A DNA stretch of 64,000 bases from Anaerobacillus alkaliphilus (GTDB lineage: Bacteria; Bacillota; Bacilli; Bacillales; Anaerobacillaceae): NCBI RefSeq assembly GCF_004116265.1, contig NZ_QOUX01000047.1, forward strand, positions 310,001 to 374,000, given 5' to 3'. Positions 24,093 to 32,717 of this stretch are shown piece after piece. Each line of letters opens with the position of its first letter. Positions within the stretch are counted from its first letter, which is position 1. The notes beneath the pieces are model-generated. The model did no database searches. It saw nothing but the letters and a program-made list of their open reading frames with translations, and was not told where the DNA came from. A program made the translations under genes and the position numbers.

Positions 24093-24135
24093 GCTTGTAC
24101 TCACTTAAATGATAAAGTGAGTATAAGTCTTTTTT
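24093..24135 (+). terminator. Terminator between mccB and the sulfate operon, possible attenuator
   Basis: GCTTGTACTCACTT pairs with AAGTGAGTATAAGTC and is followed by TTTTTTG. Because it lies downstream of the TTGACA/TAATAT promoter, it can act both as the mccB terminator and as an attenuator in the yezD leader. No known riboswitch is recognised in the 45 bases before it. Confidence 0.85.
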
Positions 24136-24261
24136 GTTTTTAACCCTTACAGCCATAACTAAATTCTGCAGCTAATTATGCTTTTAATTCTGAGTTTACA
24201 TATGTGTTTAATTGGTGAGGGGCAAGCTGGAAATTTAATTTAGATTTTGAGGAGGTGATGT

Positions 24262-24465
24262 ATGCTAGCAAATCAACTATATGGATGGTTGAGACCATTG
24301 GCAAACCTAAATTTTATTTCTGTAAAAAACGCTAGAGTAGATAGGAGGAACTTTCAATGGCTAATGCGGATATCGAGAAACTCGAAAAAATTAAATCGTA
24401 CATTGAAGGAATTGAATTTGGATCGGTTGTTGTTACCATACATGATGGGAAAATTACGCAAATAG
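24262..24465 (+). CDS. Candidate leader ORF (67 aa) overlapping yezD out of frame
   Basis: ATG 24262 follows GAGGAGGTGAT at ideal distance, one of the best ribosome binding sites in the window. The frame runs 67 codons and overlaps yezD by 109 bases in another frame; the yezD ribosome binding site lies inside it. The product is basic with a hydrophobic first third and matches nothing I know. It may be a translated leader that controls yezD expression by coupling rather than a stable protein. Without the SD it would be dismissed as a shadow frame. Confidence 0.4.
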   Translation: MLANQLYGWLRPLANLNFISVKNARVDRRNFQWLMRISRNSKKLNRTLKELNLDRLLLPYMMGKLRK

Positions 24466-24536
24466 ATCGGAACGAGAAAATTAGATTTTCATTCGAAAAG
24501 AAGAAGGAGCACCCTGATAATTCTAAATTAAGATAA
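24357..24536 (+). CDS. yezD: YezD family small protein (DUF2292)
   Basis: A 59-residue protein with the family core EGIEFGSVVVTIHDGKITQIDRNEKIRF; such proteins are coded beside sulfur assimilation genes in many Bacilli. No activity is known. ATG 24357 has AGGAGG at 24343-24348. It opens the sulfate transporter operon: sbp starts 26 bases downstream. The association suggests a regulatory or accessory role in sulfate or cysteine metabolism; this is by context only. Confidence 0.85.
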   Translation: MANADIEKLEKIKSYIEGIEFGSVVVTIHDGKITQIDRNEKIRFSFEKKKEHPDNSKLR

Positions 24537-24562
24537 AAAAAATAACTAAGGAGTGAAACAGC

Positions 24563-25630
24563 ATGAACAAAGTAATGAAACGACTTACATCAAGTGTTTT
24601 TCAAATTAGCTTAGCAGGTATTTTATTAGTAGGGTGCTCTCAAAGTACAAATAACGCAGAAGTCGGGAATTCAGGCCAAGCGACTACTAAAGAGGCGAAA
24701 ACAATAGAACTACTAAATGTCTCGTATGATCCTACGCGCGAGTTTTACCGGGAGTTTAATCAGGAGTTTGCAGAATTTTGGGAAGAGAAAACTGGAACTA
24801 AAGTGACGATACAACAATCTCACGGGGGGTCAGGCAGTCAAGGAAGATCCGTCATAGACGGTTTAGAAGCAGATGTGGTTACCCTAGCCTTAGCCTACGA
24901 TATAGATGCTATACACGAGGCGAGAAATTTACTCCCTGCAAATTGGCAAGAGCGCCTAGAAAATAATTCATCGCCTTATACATCGACCATAGTTTTTTTA
25001 GTTCGGAAAGGCAATCCAAAAGGAATAAAGGATTGGGATGATATTGTTAAAGAAGGTGTTTCTGTAATTACACCAAATCCGAAAACATCAGGTGGTGCGA
25101 GATGGAATTATCTCGCAGCATGGGGTTATGCGCTTGAAGAATACGGGACAGAAGAAGCTGCCATTAACTTCGTAACAAAATTATACAAGAACGTTGCAGT
25201 ACTTGATTCGGGGGCAAGAGGAGCAACTACGACATTCGTAGAACGAGGTATAGGTGATGTTTTCTTGTCTTGGGAAAACGAAGCATTTTTAGCGGTTAAT
25301 GAACTAGGTGAAGATCAATTTGAAATTGTAGTACCTTCAATTAGCATATTAGCTGAACCTCCTGTGACAGTGGTTGATACAGTCGTTGATAAGAAGGGAA
25401 CACGGGAAGTTGCTGAAGCATACTTAGAATTCCTCTACACTGAAGAAGGGCAAGAGTTGGCAGCTAAGCATTATTATCGACCGAGAAATGAGCAAGTACT
25501 TGCAAAATACGCAGACTTTTTCCCGGAGATCAATTTGTTTACAATTGACGAATTCTTTGGTGGCTGGCAAAAAGCACAAAAAGAGCATTTTAATGATGGT
25601 GGTTATTTTGATCGAATTTATCAGCCATAG
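24563..25630 (+). CDS. sbp: Sulfate ABC transporter substrate-binding lipoprotein
   Basis: A 355-residue sulfate/thiosulfate-binding protein (Sbp/CysP type). The lipoprotein signal ends in LVGC. The mature protein begins with the family pattern [17 protein letters not shown] and continues with [32 protein letters not shown], where Ser and Gly main chains bind the sulfate ion, and later [16 protein letters not shown] 24563 has AAGGAG. It precedes the two permease genes and the ATPase; a 12-bp perfect hairpin lies in the gap after it, probably keeping sbp mRNA more abundant than that of the membrane parts. Confidence 0.94.
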   Translation: MNKVMKRLTSSVFQISLAGILLVGCSQSTNNAEVGNSGQATTKEAKTIELLNVSYDPTREFYREFNQEFAEFWEEKTGTKVTIQQSHGGSGSQGRSVIDGLEADVVTLALAYDIDAIHEARNLLPANWQERLENNSSPYTSTIVFLVRKGNPKGIKDWDDIVKEGVSVITPNPKTSGGARWNYLAAWGYALEEYGTEEAAINFVTKLYKNVAVLDSGARGATTTFVERGIGDVFLSWENEAFLAVNELGEDQFEIVVPSISILAEPPVTVVDTVVDKKGTREVAEAYLEFLYTEEGQELAAKHYYRPRNEQVLAKYADFFPEINLFTIDEFFGGWQKAQKEHFNDGGYFDRIYQP

Positions 25631-25636
25631 TTTCAA

Positions 25637-25667
25637 AACTCAGTGGGGTATAAAGCCCCACTGAGTT
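25637..25667 (+). other. Intercistronic stem-loop between sbp and cysT
   Basis: AACTCAGTGGGG and CCCCACTGAGTT pair perfectly over 12 bases with a seven-base loop, six bases after the sbp stop. There is no T run, so it is more likely an mRNA-stabilising or partial-stop structure than a full terminator. Such hairpins are common after binding-protein genes in ABC operons. Confidence 0.7.
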
Positions 25668-25732
25668 CTAATAGAACAACAGTAAAACCTAAATTTAGGT
25701 TTATTTTTTACATGATGATGGGAGTGACAGTA

Positions 25733-26566
25733 TTGAAAGGTTGGCGGTTTAAAGAACATAGTATATTACCAGGATTTGGGCTTACTTTTGGTTTTACGAT
25801 GTTCTATTTAGGGTTGATAATAATTCTTCCACTCTCAATGGTGTTTATCAATACAGCTTCAATGGGCTGGAGTGATTTTTGGTCGACTATTACTGAACCG
25901 AGAGTTGTGGCTTCATATAAACTTAGTTTTGGGTCAGCTTTTGTTGCGGCAACAATTAATGCAGTGTTCGGTGTTTTAATAGCATGGGTCTTAGTTAGGT
26001 ATCAATTCCCAGGTAAAGCTTTCATTGATGGCCTAGTTGATTTACCATTCGCCTTGCCAACTGCTGTCGCCGGAATTGCATTGACAACTCTATACACTAC
26101 AAACGGTTGGGTGGGGAAATACCTAGACATATTTGGAATTAAAGTTGCATTTACCCCGCTAGGTGTCATTGTGGCGTTAACTTTTATTGGTCTACCATTC
26201 GTAGTTAGGATTGTTCAACCTGTACTTATTAACATGGATAAAGAAATAGAAGAGGCTTCTGCCAGTTTAGGAGCTAATCGTTGGATGACATTTAGAAAGG
26301 TCATTTTTCCTCTTCTCATTCCAGCCATCTTAACTGGATTTGCCCTTGCTTTTGCTAGAGCACTTGGCGAGTATGGATCTGTTGTGTTCATCGCAGGTAA
26401 TCTTCCAATGAAAACAGAGATTACCCCGTTAATGATTATGACAAAGTTAGAACAGTATGATTATGAAGGTGCTACTGCTATTGCAGCATTCATGCTTGTT
26501 ATTTCATTTTTGATGTTATTCATCATAAATTTAATCCAGTGGTGGAGTAATAAACGTCACGCATAA
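25733..26566 (+). CDS. cysT: Sulfate ABC transporter permease CysT (CysU)
   Basis: A 277-residue inner-membrane permease with about six helices. The EAA coupling loop is ASASLGANRWMTFRKVIFPLL, which contacts the ATPase, and the second half keeps ALGEYGSVVFIAGNLP, highly typical of CysT/CysU. It forms a heterodimeric channel with CysW. TTG 25733 is chosen since GGGAGTGA lies just upstream; the longer frame from 25643 would read through the intercistronic hairpin, and ATG 25712-25718 have no SD. Spacing to cysW is 15 bases. Confidence 0.93.
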   Translation: MKGWRFKEHSILPGFGLTFGFTMFYLGLIIILPLSMVFINTASMGWSDFWSTITEPRVVASYKLSFGSAFVAATINAVFGVLIAWVLVRYQFPGKAFIDGLVDLPFALPTAVAGIALTTLYTTNGWVGKYLDIFGIKVAFTPLGVIVALTFIGLPFVVRIVQPVLINMDKEIEEASASLGANRWMTFRKVIFPLLIPAILTGFALAFARALGEYGSVVFIAGNLPMKTEITPLMIMTKLEQYDYEGATAIAAFMLVISFLMLFIINLIQWWSNKRHA

Positions 26567-26581
26567 AGGAGAGTGAGAAAG

Positions 26582-27469
26582 ATGGCTGGAACGTTACCTG
26601 CTACAAATCGTGGTTCATCTACTATTGCATTAGGACCAACAACAGAATCGCCTTGGATAAGAAGAATATTAATAACAATTGCATTGTTGTTTTTACTACT
26701 ATTTCTTGTTTTACCTTTGGCAGCAATTTTTATTAGAGGTTTTGAACAAGGCTTATCGGTGTATATAGCTTCTATAACTGAACCTGACGCATTATCTGCA
26801 ATTAAACTGACTTTACTCGTTGTAGTTATTGTAGTTCCATTAAACACATTATTTGGCATTGCAGCAGCTTGGTGTATCTCAAAGTTTCAGTTTAAGGGAA
26901 AAAATTTATTAATGACATTCATCGATTTACCATTTTCCGTATCGCCAGTTATTGCAGGTCTTGTATTTATCTTGTTGTTTAGTGCTCATGGTGTTTTTGG
27001 ACCATGGTTACTAGAACATGGGTTTCGGATTATTTTTTCTGTACCAGGAATAGTGCTAGCAACAATTTTTGTAACTGTACCATTTGTTGCAAGAGAGTTA
27101 ATACCTGTTATGCAAGCACAAGGAACAGCGGAAGAAGAAGCTTCTTTAACGCTAGGGGCAAATGGTTGGAAAACGTTTTTATATGTAACTCTTCCTAATA
27201 TCAAATGGGGATTATTATATGGAATGATCCTATGTAATGCTCGAGCCATAGGGGAGTTTGGTGCTGTTTCTGTAGTTTCTGGTCATATTCGTGGATTAAC
27301 AAATACGATGCCACTTCATATTGAAATTCTATACAATGAATATCAGTTTACTGCCGCTTTTGCTGTTGCGTCACTAATGTCTATTTTAGCGATTATTTCA
27401 TTAATTTTAAAACACTTCATTGAATGGAAAACCGAGAAAGGAAGAGGAGGCTCTAGCCATGTCCATTAA
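26582..27469 (+). CDS. cysW: Sulfate ABC transporter permease CysW
   Basis: A 295-residue partner permease of CysT. It has six hydrophobic helices, the EAA-type loop [23 protein letters not shown], and the conserved [21 protein letters not shown] stretch specific to CysW. ATG 26582 has AAGGAGAGTGAG ten bases or so upstream and is better than GTG 26573. Its end overlaps the start of cysA by 11 bases, so the last two genes are translationally coupled. Confidence 0.94.
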   Translation: MAGTLPATNRGSSTIALGPTTESPWIRRILITIALLFLLLFLVLPLAAIFIRGFEQGLSVYIASITEPDALSAIKLTLLVVVIVVPLNTLFGIAAAWCISKFQFKGKNLLMTFIDLPFSVSPVIAGLVFILLFSAHGVFGPWLLEHGFRIIFSVPGIVLATIFVTVPFVARELIPVMQAQGTAEEEASLTLGANGWKTFLYVTLPNIKWGLLYGMILCNARAIGEFGAVSVVSGHIRGLTNTMPLHIEILYNEYQFTAAFAVASLMSILAIISLILKHFIEWKTEKGRGGSSHVH

Positions 27470-28535
27470 CATTCACAACATATCAAAATCATTTGGTTCT
27501 TTTGCTGCACTCAATGATATTAATCTATCAATTAAAACGGGTGAGTTAGTCGCTCTTCTCGGACCATCAGGGTCAGGAAAGACCTCCTTACTACGAATTA
27601 TCGCTGGTTTAGAAGAGCCAAATCAAGGTTCCATCTTTTTTGAAGAAGAAAATGTAACAAAAGTTAAAACAAAAGAAAGAAATGTTGGCTTTGTTTTTCA
27701 ACATTATGCGTTGTTTTCACATATGTCTGTAGCTGATAACATCTCTTATGGCTTAAGAGTTCGTTCAAGAAAAACAAGACCCTCAAAACAGAAAATTCAA
27801 GAGAAAGTAAATGAGTTATTATCTTTAGTGAAACTAGAAGGATTGCAAGATCGCTATCCAGCTCAGTTATCAGGTGGGCAAAGGCAAAGAGTGGCTTTAG
27901 CAAGAGCATTAGCTGTTGAACCTAGAGTCCTATTACTTGATGAACCGTTCGGTGCGTTAGATGCGAAAGTTAGAAAAGAACTACGCCGTTGGTTGCGCAG
28001 ATTACATGATGAATTCCAAGTGACAACCGTATTTGTTACACATGACCAAGAAGAGGCACTTGATGTTGCAGATCGGGTGGTTGTGATGAGTAATGGCAAG
28101 ATTGAACAAGTTGGCAAACCTGATGAAGTGTATGAGCAGCCGAATAGTCCATTTGTTTATGACTTTTTAGGTAACGTAAATATCTTTAAGGGCCGTATTC
28201 ACAAAGGAATAATGAACGTTGGTAATTTTGAATTGAATACACCGGAATTTACTGATAAAGAAGAGACCGAAGCATTTGGTTATGTCCGACCACACCAAAT
28301 GGAAATTAAAAGAATTTTAGATAATCATAGTAACGCAATAGAGTCAGAAATTTCATACATTCATGCTGTTGGGCCGATTGTTTTTATTGAACTAAATCGT
28401 GTTGATACTCAAGAAATAGTTGAAGTCGAATTGACCAAAGAGCAGTTTGATGAACTAAAGTTAAAAGAAGGAGAACGTGTATTTGTAAAGCCGAAAGATC
28501 TAAAAGTATTTATACCTAGTGAGTACACAATTTAA
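27459..28535 (+). CDS. cysA: Sulfate ABC transporter ATPase CysA
   Basis: A 358-residue ATP-binding subunit. Walker [10 protein letters not shown]-loop FVFQHYALF, signature [15 protein letters not shown], Walker [13 protein letters not shown] and switch His [10 protein letters not shown] are all intact. The last 110 residues form the TOBE-like regulatory domain seen in CysA and MalK ([10 protein letters not shown]). ATG 27459 follows AAGAGGAGG. It is the last gene of yezD-sbp-cysT-cysW-cysA; a terminator follows after 33 bases. Confidence 0.95.
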   Translation: MSINIHNISKSFGSFAALNDINLSIKTGELVALLGPSGSGKTSLLRIIAGLEEPNQGSIFFEEENVTKVKTKERNVGFVFQHYALFSHMSVADNISYGLRVRSRKTRPSKQKIQEKVNELLSLVKLEGLQDRYPAQLSGGQRQRVALARALAVEPRVLLLDEPFGALDAKVRKELRRWLRRLHDEFQVTTVFVTHDQEEALDVADRVVVMSNGKIEQVGKPDEVYEQPNSPFVYDFLGNVNIFKGRIHKGIMNVGNFELNTPEFTDKEETEAFGYVRPHQMEIKRILDNHSNAIESEISYIHAVGPIVFIELNRVDTQEIVEVELTKEQFDELKLKEGERVFVKPKDLKVFIPSEYTI

Positions 28536-28568
28536 TAAATGTACTTAACAACTACCGGATGACCGGAG

Positions 28569-28599
28569 GGCCTATTTTCATATGAAAATGGCCTTTTTT
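28569..28599 (+). terminator. Terminator of the sulfate operon
   Basis: GGCC..TTTTCATATGAAAA..GGCC forms a long stem and is followed by TTTTTTA. A GC-rich ACCGGATGACCGG segment lies directly before it and resembles the CGGTCACCCG before the terminator at 24093. Confidence 0.9.
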
Positions 28600-28660
28600 A
28601 CTAATATTTTATCATGGTAATTTATGGAGTATTAAGAAAAGAAGGGAGATATATTGTCTT

Positions 28661-28831
28661 ATGGGTGAATTGAGAAATGCTGTAGAAGCAAGGAAAAAGA
28701 AGTTAATAATTAAAATAATTGCTTCAGGAATTTATAAAATCAATGATAGTCACCTATTTGAATGTACATTATCTGATATTGAGAAAATATATCAAAACTT
28801 AGCCTCCAAAAGGAAATCTTCTAGAATTTGA
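28661..28831 (+). CDS. fbpA: Fur-regulated basic protein FbpA family
   Basis: A 56-residue basic protein with the FbpA pattern LRNAVEARKKKLIIKIIASGIYKINDSHLFECTLSDIEKIY. In Bacillus subtilis FbpA is a small protein of the iron-sparing response, thought to help the FsrA sRNA, under Fur control. AAGGGAG lies 12 bases before ATG 28661. I looked for a Fur box (GATAATGATAATCATTATC type) upstream and found no convincing one, so iron control is assumed from the family only. Monocistronic, right after the sulfate operon terminator. Confidence 0.75.
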   Translation: MGELRNAVEARKKKLIIKIIASGIYKINDSHLFECTLSDIEKIYQNLASKRKSSRI

Positions 28832-28964
28832 TGGGGTAAGTGGGGGATGAGTGGCTCTTTAATTTATTGTCACGTTAATAAATAGAGTAAGAAGCAGAAC
28901 AAAAACGGATGTTTTGAAATATATCCTAGTAGAAATGAGCCTATTTTCTGGTTTTTTCTATGGA

Positions 28965-29145
28965 AGCGGACACAGATGCACTTATTTTTGCGATTTTACT
29001 AGTTTTTTCGCTTTCGCGGACACAGATGCACTTATTTTACAATTTAAGCTCCATTTACAGCCAATTTAACTAAAATAACGTCCCCTGTGTCCGCGAAACT
29101 TGAAAAAAGGTTGTTTTTGAAAAAATAACGTCCTCTGTGTCCTCT
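28965..29145. repeat. Inverted-array repeat, locus B (two units against two)
   Basis: Two direct copies of GCGGACACAGATGCACTTATTT (28965 and 29015) face two copies of the inverse type, AAATAACGTCCCCTGTGTCCGCG (about 29073) and AAATAACGTCCTCTGTGTCC (about 29124). RNA from either strand could fold into a long double hairpin. Nothing else is visible between fbpA and the next gene except a promoter-like TATACT/TATAAA region near 29250. Confidence 0.75.
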
Positions 29146-29285
29146 AATACAGTCAAAACTGTAAACTAAGAACTCATCACTGAATTCAGCATATATCATG
29201 AAAATTTATTTTACATAAGACACTTACCCAAGAACATTTACCCACCACACATATACTTTAGTATAAAAATAGAGGAGGCTAAAAA

Positions 29286-29582
29286 GTGGAACATACGATC
29301 AATCACGGTCATTATACAACAGATCAGAGATTTGGATTAGGTGGATTTGGCCCGGGCTTTGGCTTTGGTCGCCCAGGCTTCGGTTTTGGGAGGCCAGGCT
29401 TTGGGTATGGTAGACCAGGCTTTGGGTATGGTAGACCAGGCTTTGGTTTTGGTGCACCGTTTGGATTTGGCGTACCGTTTTTAACAGGGTTAGCAGCTGG
29501 AGCATTACTAACTCCACCACCACCGGTATATGTTTATCCGCCATACCCGTACTATTATCCGCCATATCCTTACTATTACTAA
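29286..29582 (+). CDS. Gly/Phe/Tyr-rich low-complexity protein, possibly spore coat
   Basis: A 98-residue protein. After a short His-rich start come repeats of the form RPGFG(F/Y)G (four in a row), then a small hydrophobic stretch VPFLTGLAAGALL and a Pro/Tyr tail with YPPYPYYYPPYPYYY. This composition is typical of Bacillus spore-coat or surface proteins and can form cross-linked or beta-rich material. GTG 29286 follows GGAGG. No enzyme motif. The spore assignment is by composition, not homology. The repeat-coding DNA contains near-identical 21-base units, so copy number may vary between strains. Confidence 0.6.
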   Translation: MEHTINHGHYTTDQRFGLGGFGPGFGFGRPGFGFGRPGFGYGRPGFGYGRPGFGFGAPFGFGVPFLTGLAAGALLTPPPPVYVYPPYPYYYPPYPYYY

Positions 29583-29645
29583 GATAGTATAGATGTATCT
29601 AAACTAAATATCTTCGACAGGTAGCCGTCCAAGAGAATTAGAAAG

Positions 29646-29695
29646 AAAAAAGTAACGATTAAGCCCTTCTAAAAGGGAAGACCGTTACTTTTTTC
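29646..29695. terminator. Bidirectional terminator between the GFY-rich gene and the ABC exporter
   Basis: AAAAAAGTAACG and CGTTACTTTTTT close a stem whose interior also pairs (CCCTT/AAGGG). A and T runs on both sides suit both convergent genes. Confidence 0.88.
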
Positions 29696-29702
29696 TTATC
29701 AC

Positions 29703-30959
29703 TTATTTTTCTTTTTTACCTAGAGTAAAAGCTTGCTTAAGACCTTCTTTAAATGAGAACTTCCCATACATTAGTACTCCGCCTTTGTAAATTCGTGCGG
29801 CAAAGATATTAATCAAAATTACACTAACGACAAGGATGCTAAGGATAAGGATAATTTCCCAGGCTGGTACCGCCGTCATTCCCATGCGAAGGAATAACAG
29901 CTGCGGGGTAAAGAACGGGATATAGGATAAAACTTGAATAAATGTAGCATCCGGCACGTTAAGACCGAACATAGACACGAACAAGGCAATCATTGCTAGA
30001 AATACTAACGGTTGAATCGCTTGGTTTACTTCTTCTGCACGGCTCACTAGAGCGCCTAGCATCGCAGCAACCCCACCATATAATAAGTACCCAAGTAATA
30101 TTAACAAGATTGCATAACCGATCAGTGACATATCAATTACATCACCAAGCATTGTATCAAGAAATTGTTCACCACTAACTAGATAGCCAAGATATGCGGC
30201 TAGTAAAATCGCTCCTATGTTTACAAAACCTGAAAGTCCAATTCCGATAATTTTTCCAAACATTTGAGTGACAGGATTGACACTCGATACAATTAGCTCC
30301 ATCACTCTTGACGATTTTTCTGTAGCAACTTCTGTCGCAATCATTGATCCAAATAAGATGATAATCATGTAGATCACAAAAACAAGTGCATAAACCATCC
30401 AGTATGATTGCATATGGCTTTCTTCAGTTCTTACATCGCCATTTTCCGCTAGAGGTAATTCGCTAAATTGAACAGGACTGTAAATCATCGCTAGTTCCGC
30501 TTCGTTTAAACCTAGTTCATTGGTAACGACTGTTTCTTTTACTCGTTGGATATCTAATCGAATTTGCTGACCTAATCGAAAGTCAGTTCCAGGTCCATAT
30601 AATGTTGCTTCTAGATTTAATAGATCGCCCGATAAACCAAGAACAAACTCATAGTCATTATTTTCTACTTCCAACCGAGCAGATTCAATATCACCATCAG
30701 TATAGTTTACATAGAAAAATTCCCCAGTTTCATGCGAAAATAGCATTTCTGCAAACTCTTCATGTTCCGTTTCCATCACAACAGCAACCATTGTTTTTTC
30801 CTGCTCTTTGTCATCGTCACCTGAGAATAGGTCGATGATTGTACCAAGATTCATTAAAGCAAACACAATAATTGAAATAATGGCAGTCGACCAGATAAAT
30901 GCTTTCGATTTCAGTCTTTTACTGGCAGTATGTGTGACGGTAATCCAAAAGTTATTCAT
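29703..30959 (-). CDS. ABC-2 type exporter permease (YhaP/NatB-like)
   Basis: A 418-residue permease: one N-terminal helix, an extracytoplasmic domain of about 150 residues, then five or six helices with EVATEKSSRVMELIVSSVNPVTQMFGKIIG, the conserved ABC-2 coupling segment. The length and layout are those of Bacillus YhaP, a relative of the sodium exporter NatB; the substrate here is unknown. ATG 30959 (complement) follows GGGGGTG at six bases and overlaps the end of the ATPase gene by eight bases. With the ATPase it forms a two-gene exporter. Confidence 0.87.
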   Translation of the reverse strand: MNNFWITVTHTASKRLKSKAFIWSTAIISIIVFALMNLGTIIDLFSGDDDKEQEKTMVAVVMETEHEEFAEMLFSHETGEFFYVNYTDGDIESARLEVENNDYEFVLGLSGDLLNLEATLYGPGTDFRLGQQIRLDIQRVKETVVTNELGLNEAELAMIYSPVQFSELPLAENGDVRTEESHMQSYWMVYALVFVIYMIIILFGSMIATEVATEKSSRVMELIVSSVNPVTQMFGKIIGIGLSGFVNIGAILLAAYLGYLVSGEQFLDTMLGDVIDMSLIGYAILLILLGYLLYGGVAAMLGALVSRAEEVNQAIQPLVFLAMIALFVSMFGLNVPDATFIQVLSYIPFFTPQLLFLRMGMTAVPAWEIILILSILVVSVILINIFAARIYKGGVLMYGKFSFKEGLKQAFTLGKKEK

Positions 30960-31854
30960 CTGCATCACCCCCAACTTTATCTATGAAAATATCATGTAAA
31001 GACGGCTCTTCAATTTCAAATTTACGGACAAACCCTTTTTCCGTGATTTTTTGAAAAATATCTTCAGCAACTCGCTCGTTTTCTACTTTTACAGTCGCCC
31101 CGTCCCTGTGTTTTTCGATTTCAATCACACCAGAAATAGAGTGGATGAAATCAAGCTCATAATCGGCACGAATACTGATGCTTTTCATTCCATAAGAACG
31201 TTTAATATCTCGTAAGTTTCCTTGAAGCACTGGTTTGCCTCGTTTTAACATAATCAAGTCTTCACATAATTCTTCGACATTGCGCATTTGGTGACTTGAA
31301 AATACGATCGTCGTTCCAGTTTTTTGAAGGTCAAGGACCGCTTTTTTCAACATGTCAGAGTTGACTGGGTCAAGTCCACTAAAAGGTTCGTCTAATATGA
31401 GGAGCTCTGGCTTATGTAGGACTGCCGCTAGAAATTGAATTTTTTGTTGATTCCCTTTAGAAAGTTCTTCTAGTTTTTTATTTTCATATTCAGGAACTTG
31501 GAAGCGCTCAAGCCAATGACGCATTTCTTTGATGATCTCTGGCTTCTTCATTCCTTTAAGTCTCATCAGATAAATAAGTTGTTCCTTTACTGTTAGCTTA
31601 GGAAAGAGTCCTCGTTCTTCTGGAAGATAGCCAACTAGATGTGTTCGTTTATAGGTGATACGTTCACCATTCCAAGTAACCTGACCCTCCGTTGGATCTA
31701 GCAGTCCTAAAATCATGCGAAAAGAGGTCGTTTTGCCAGCTCCATTGGCACCAAGCATACCAAACATTTCTCCCTTTTCGACTTTTAATGTAACACCATC
31801 AACGGCAAGATGGTTATCAAACTTCTTCTTTATACCGTTAATTAGTAAAGTCAT
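30952..31854 (-). CDS. ABC exporter ATPase (YhaQ/NatA-like)
   Basis: A 300-residue ATPase with Walker A GANGAGKTT, signature LSKGNQQKIQFLAA, Walker B LLILDEPFSGLDPVN and switch SSHQMRNVEEL. The variant signature LSKGNQQK and the C-terminal domain of about 85 residues match the NatA/YhaQ/EcsA-like group of ABC-2 ATPases. ATG 31854 (complement) follows AAGGAG. It is first in the unit, with the permease gene overlapping its end. Sodium or a peptide-like compound are both possible substrates. Confidence 0.9.
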   Translation of the reverse strand: MTLLINGIKKKFDNHLAVDGVTLKVEKGEMFGMLGANGAGKTTSFRMILGLLDPTEGQVTWNGERITYKRTHLVGYLPEERGLFPKLTVKEQLIYLMRLKGMKKPEIIKEMRHWLERFQVPEYENKKLEELSKGNQQKIQFLAAVLHKPELLILDEPFSGLDPVNSDMLKKAVLDLQKTGTTIVFSSHQMRNVEELCEDLIMLKRGKPVLQGNLRDIKRSYGMKSISIRADYELDFIHSISGVIEIEKHRDGATVKVENERVAEDIFQKITEKGFVRKFEIEEPSLHDIFIDKVGGDADE

Positions 31855-32030
31855 GTTATTTCTCCTTTCCTGTCTAAATCATAATCTATTATATAGTAAT
31901 TACTTTGTTTAATACGATTAGAAATGGAATAAGTTTCAAAAAATTTGTAATAAGAAGAGGATGTTCTTGTTCAGAAGGTTTTTTCGTCGTTGATCTCGAA
32001 AAATAATAGAAAATAAGTTGGGGGTTGAAA

Positions 32031-32411
32031 ATGAAATTATACCGAGTAATACTACCAGTTTCAGATATAGAGGAAGCAACAGTGTTTTATCGCAAACTTT
32101 TAAATATAGAAGGGAAGAGGGTTTCAACTGGTAGGCACTATTTTGACTGCGACGGAACCATCCTTGCCTGTTTCGATCCGAAAGCTGATGGAGATAATTA
32201 TGAGGCACAGCCTAATCCTGATTATATCTATATTTCTGTCGCTAACCTTGAAGAGATATTTGAGAAAGTTTGTCAATGGAATACCGCTTTAGTAAAAGCC
32301 ACGATTAAGGTTCAACCTTGGGGAGAGAAATCATTCTATATGAAAGATCCCTACGGAAACCCAATTTGTTTTGTGGATGAGAAGACGGTGTTTAGAGGGT
32401 TAAACAACTAA
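32031..32411 (+). CDS. VOC-fold glyoxalase-like protein
   Basis: A 126-residue single VOC module pair: start KLYRVILPVSDIEEATVFYRKLL, mid-domain GRHYFDCDGTILAC, and end SFYMKDPYGNPICFVDE with the C-terminal metal-ligand Glu position. Substrate not predictable. ATG 32031 is six bases after GGGGGT; TTG 32025 is too close to it. It is separate from the VOC gene at 1791 and only distantly similar. The gene stands alone before the ktrA riboswitch. Confidence 0.8.
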   Translation: MKLYRVILPVSDIEEATVFYRKLLNIEGKRVSTGRHYFDCDGTILACFDPKADGDNYEAQPNPDYIYISVANLEEIFEKVCQWNTALVKATIKVQPWGEKSFYMKDPYGNPICFVDEKTVFRGLNN

Positions 32412-32489
32412 AAAATTATATTGACAAAGAAATAAAACAGGAGTAAATTAAGTTCCATAATAAAGATAAATTTAATACCTACACCTTTT

Positions 32490-32648
32490 ATTCGCTGAAT
32501 CTTTATGAGCGGGGGAACCACTTTAGATAGCAATTTCTATCTTGGGGTGAGTCTTACTTTTGTAAGAGGGGATACTCTCAATCCCTAATCCGACAGCTAA
32601 CCTCGTAAGCGTTAACTAGTATCTTTTCGAGAGAAAGGTCTTAGGGTA
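32490..32648 (+). ncRNA. Cyclic-di-AMP riboswitch (ydaO/yuaA leader)
   Basis: The leader of ktrA shows the hallmarks of the ydaO-yuaA RNA: a CGCTGAATCTTTATGAGCGGGGGAACCAC block, then GGGGTGAGTC, a variable hairpin (TTACTTTTGTAA), GGGGATACTCTCAATCCCTAATCCGACAGCTAACCTCGTAAGCG, and a final GAGAGAAAGG. A terminator follows at once. In Bacilli, c-di-AMP binding favours termination and so lowers potassium uptake. The fit of sequence blocks, position and downstream genes makes this call strong; exact ends are approximate. Confidence 0.93.
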
Positions 32649-32653
32649 ACCCG

Positions 32654-32683
32654 AAGACCATTCTATTTGTGATGGTCTTTTTT
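32654..32683 (+). terminator. Expression-platform terminator of the c-di-AMP riboswitch
   Basis: AAGACCA and TGGTCTT pair and are followed by TTTTC. The upstream GGTCTT at 32638-32643 can pair with the same AAGACC arm, giving the alternative antiterminator. Confidence 0.85.
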
Positions 32684-32717
32684 CTATGGTGTGAGGTAAA
32701 GAGGAGACAAGAGAAAA

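Noticed and set aside
28600-28660. Fur box before fbpA
   Set aside because: No sequence near GATAATGATAATCATTATC was found with a convincing match.
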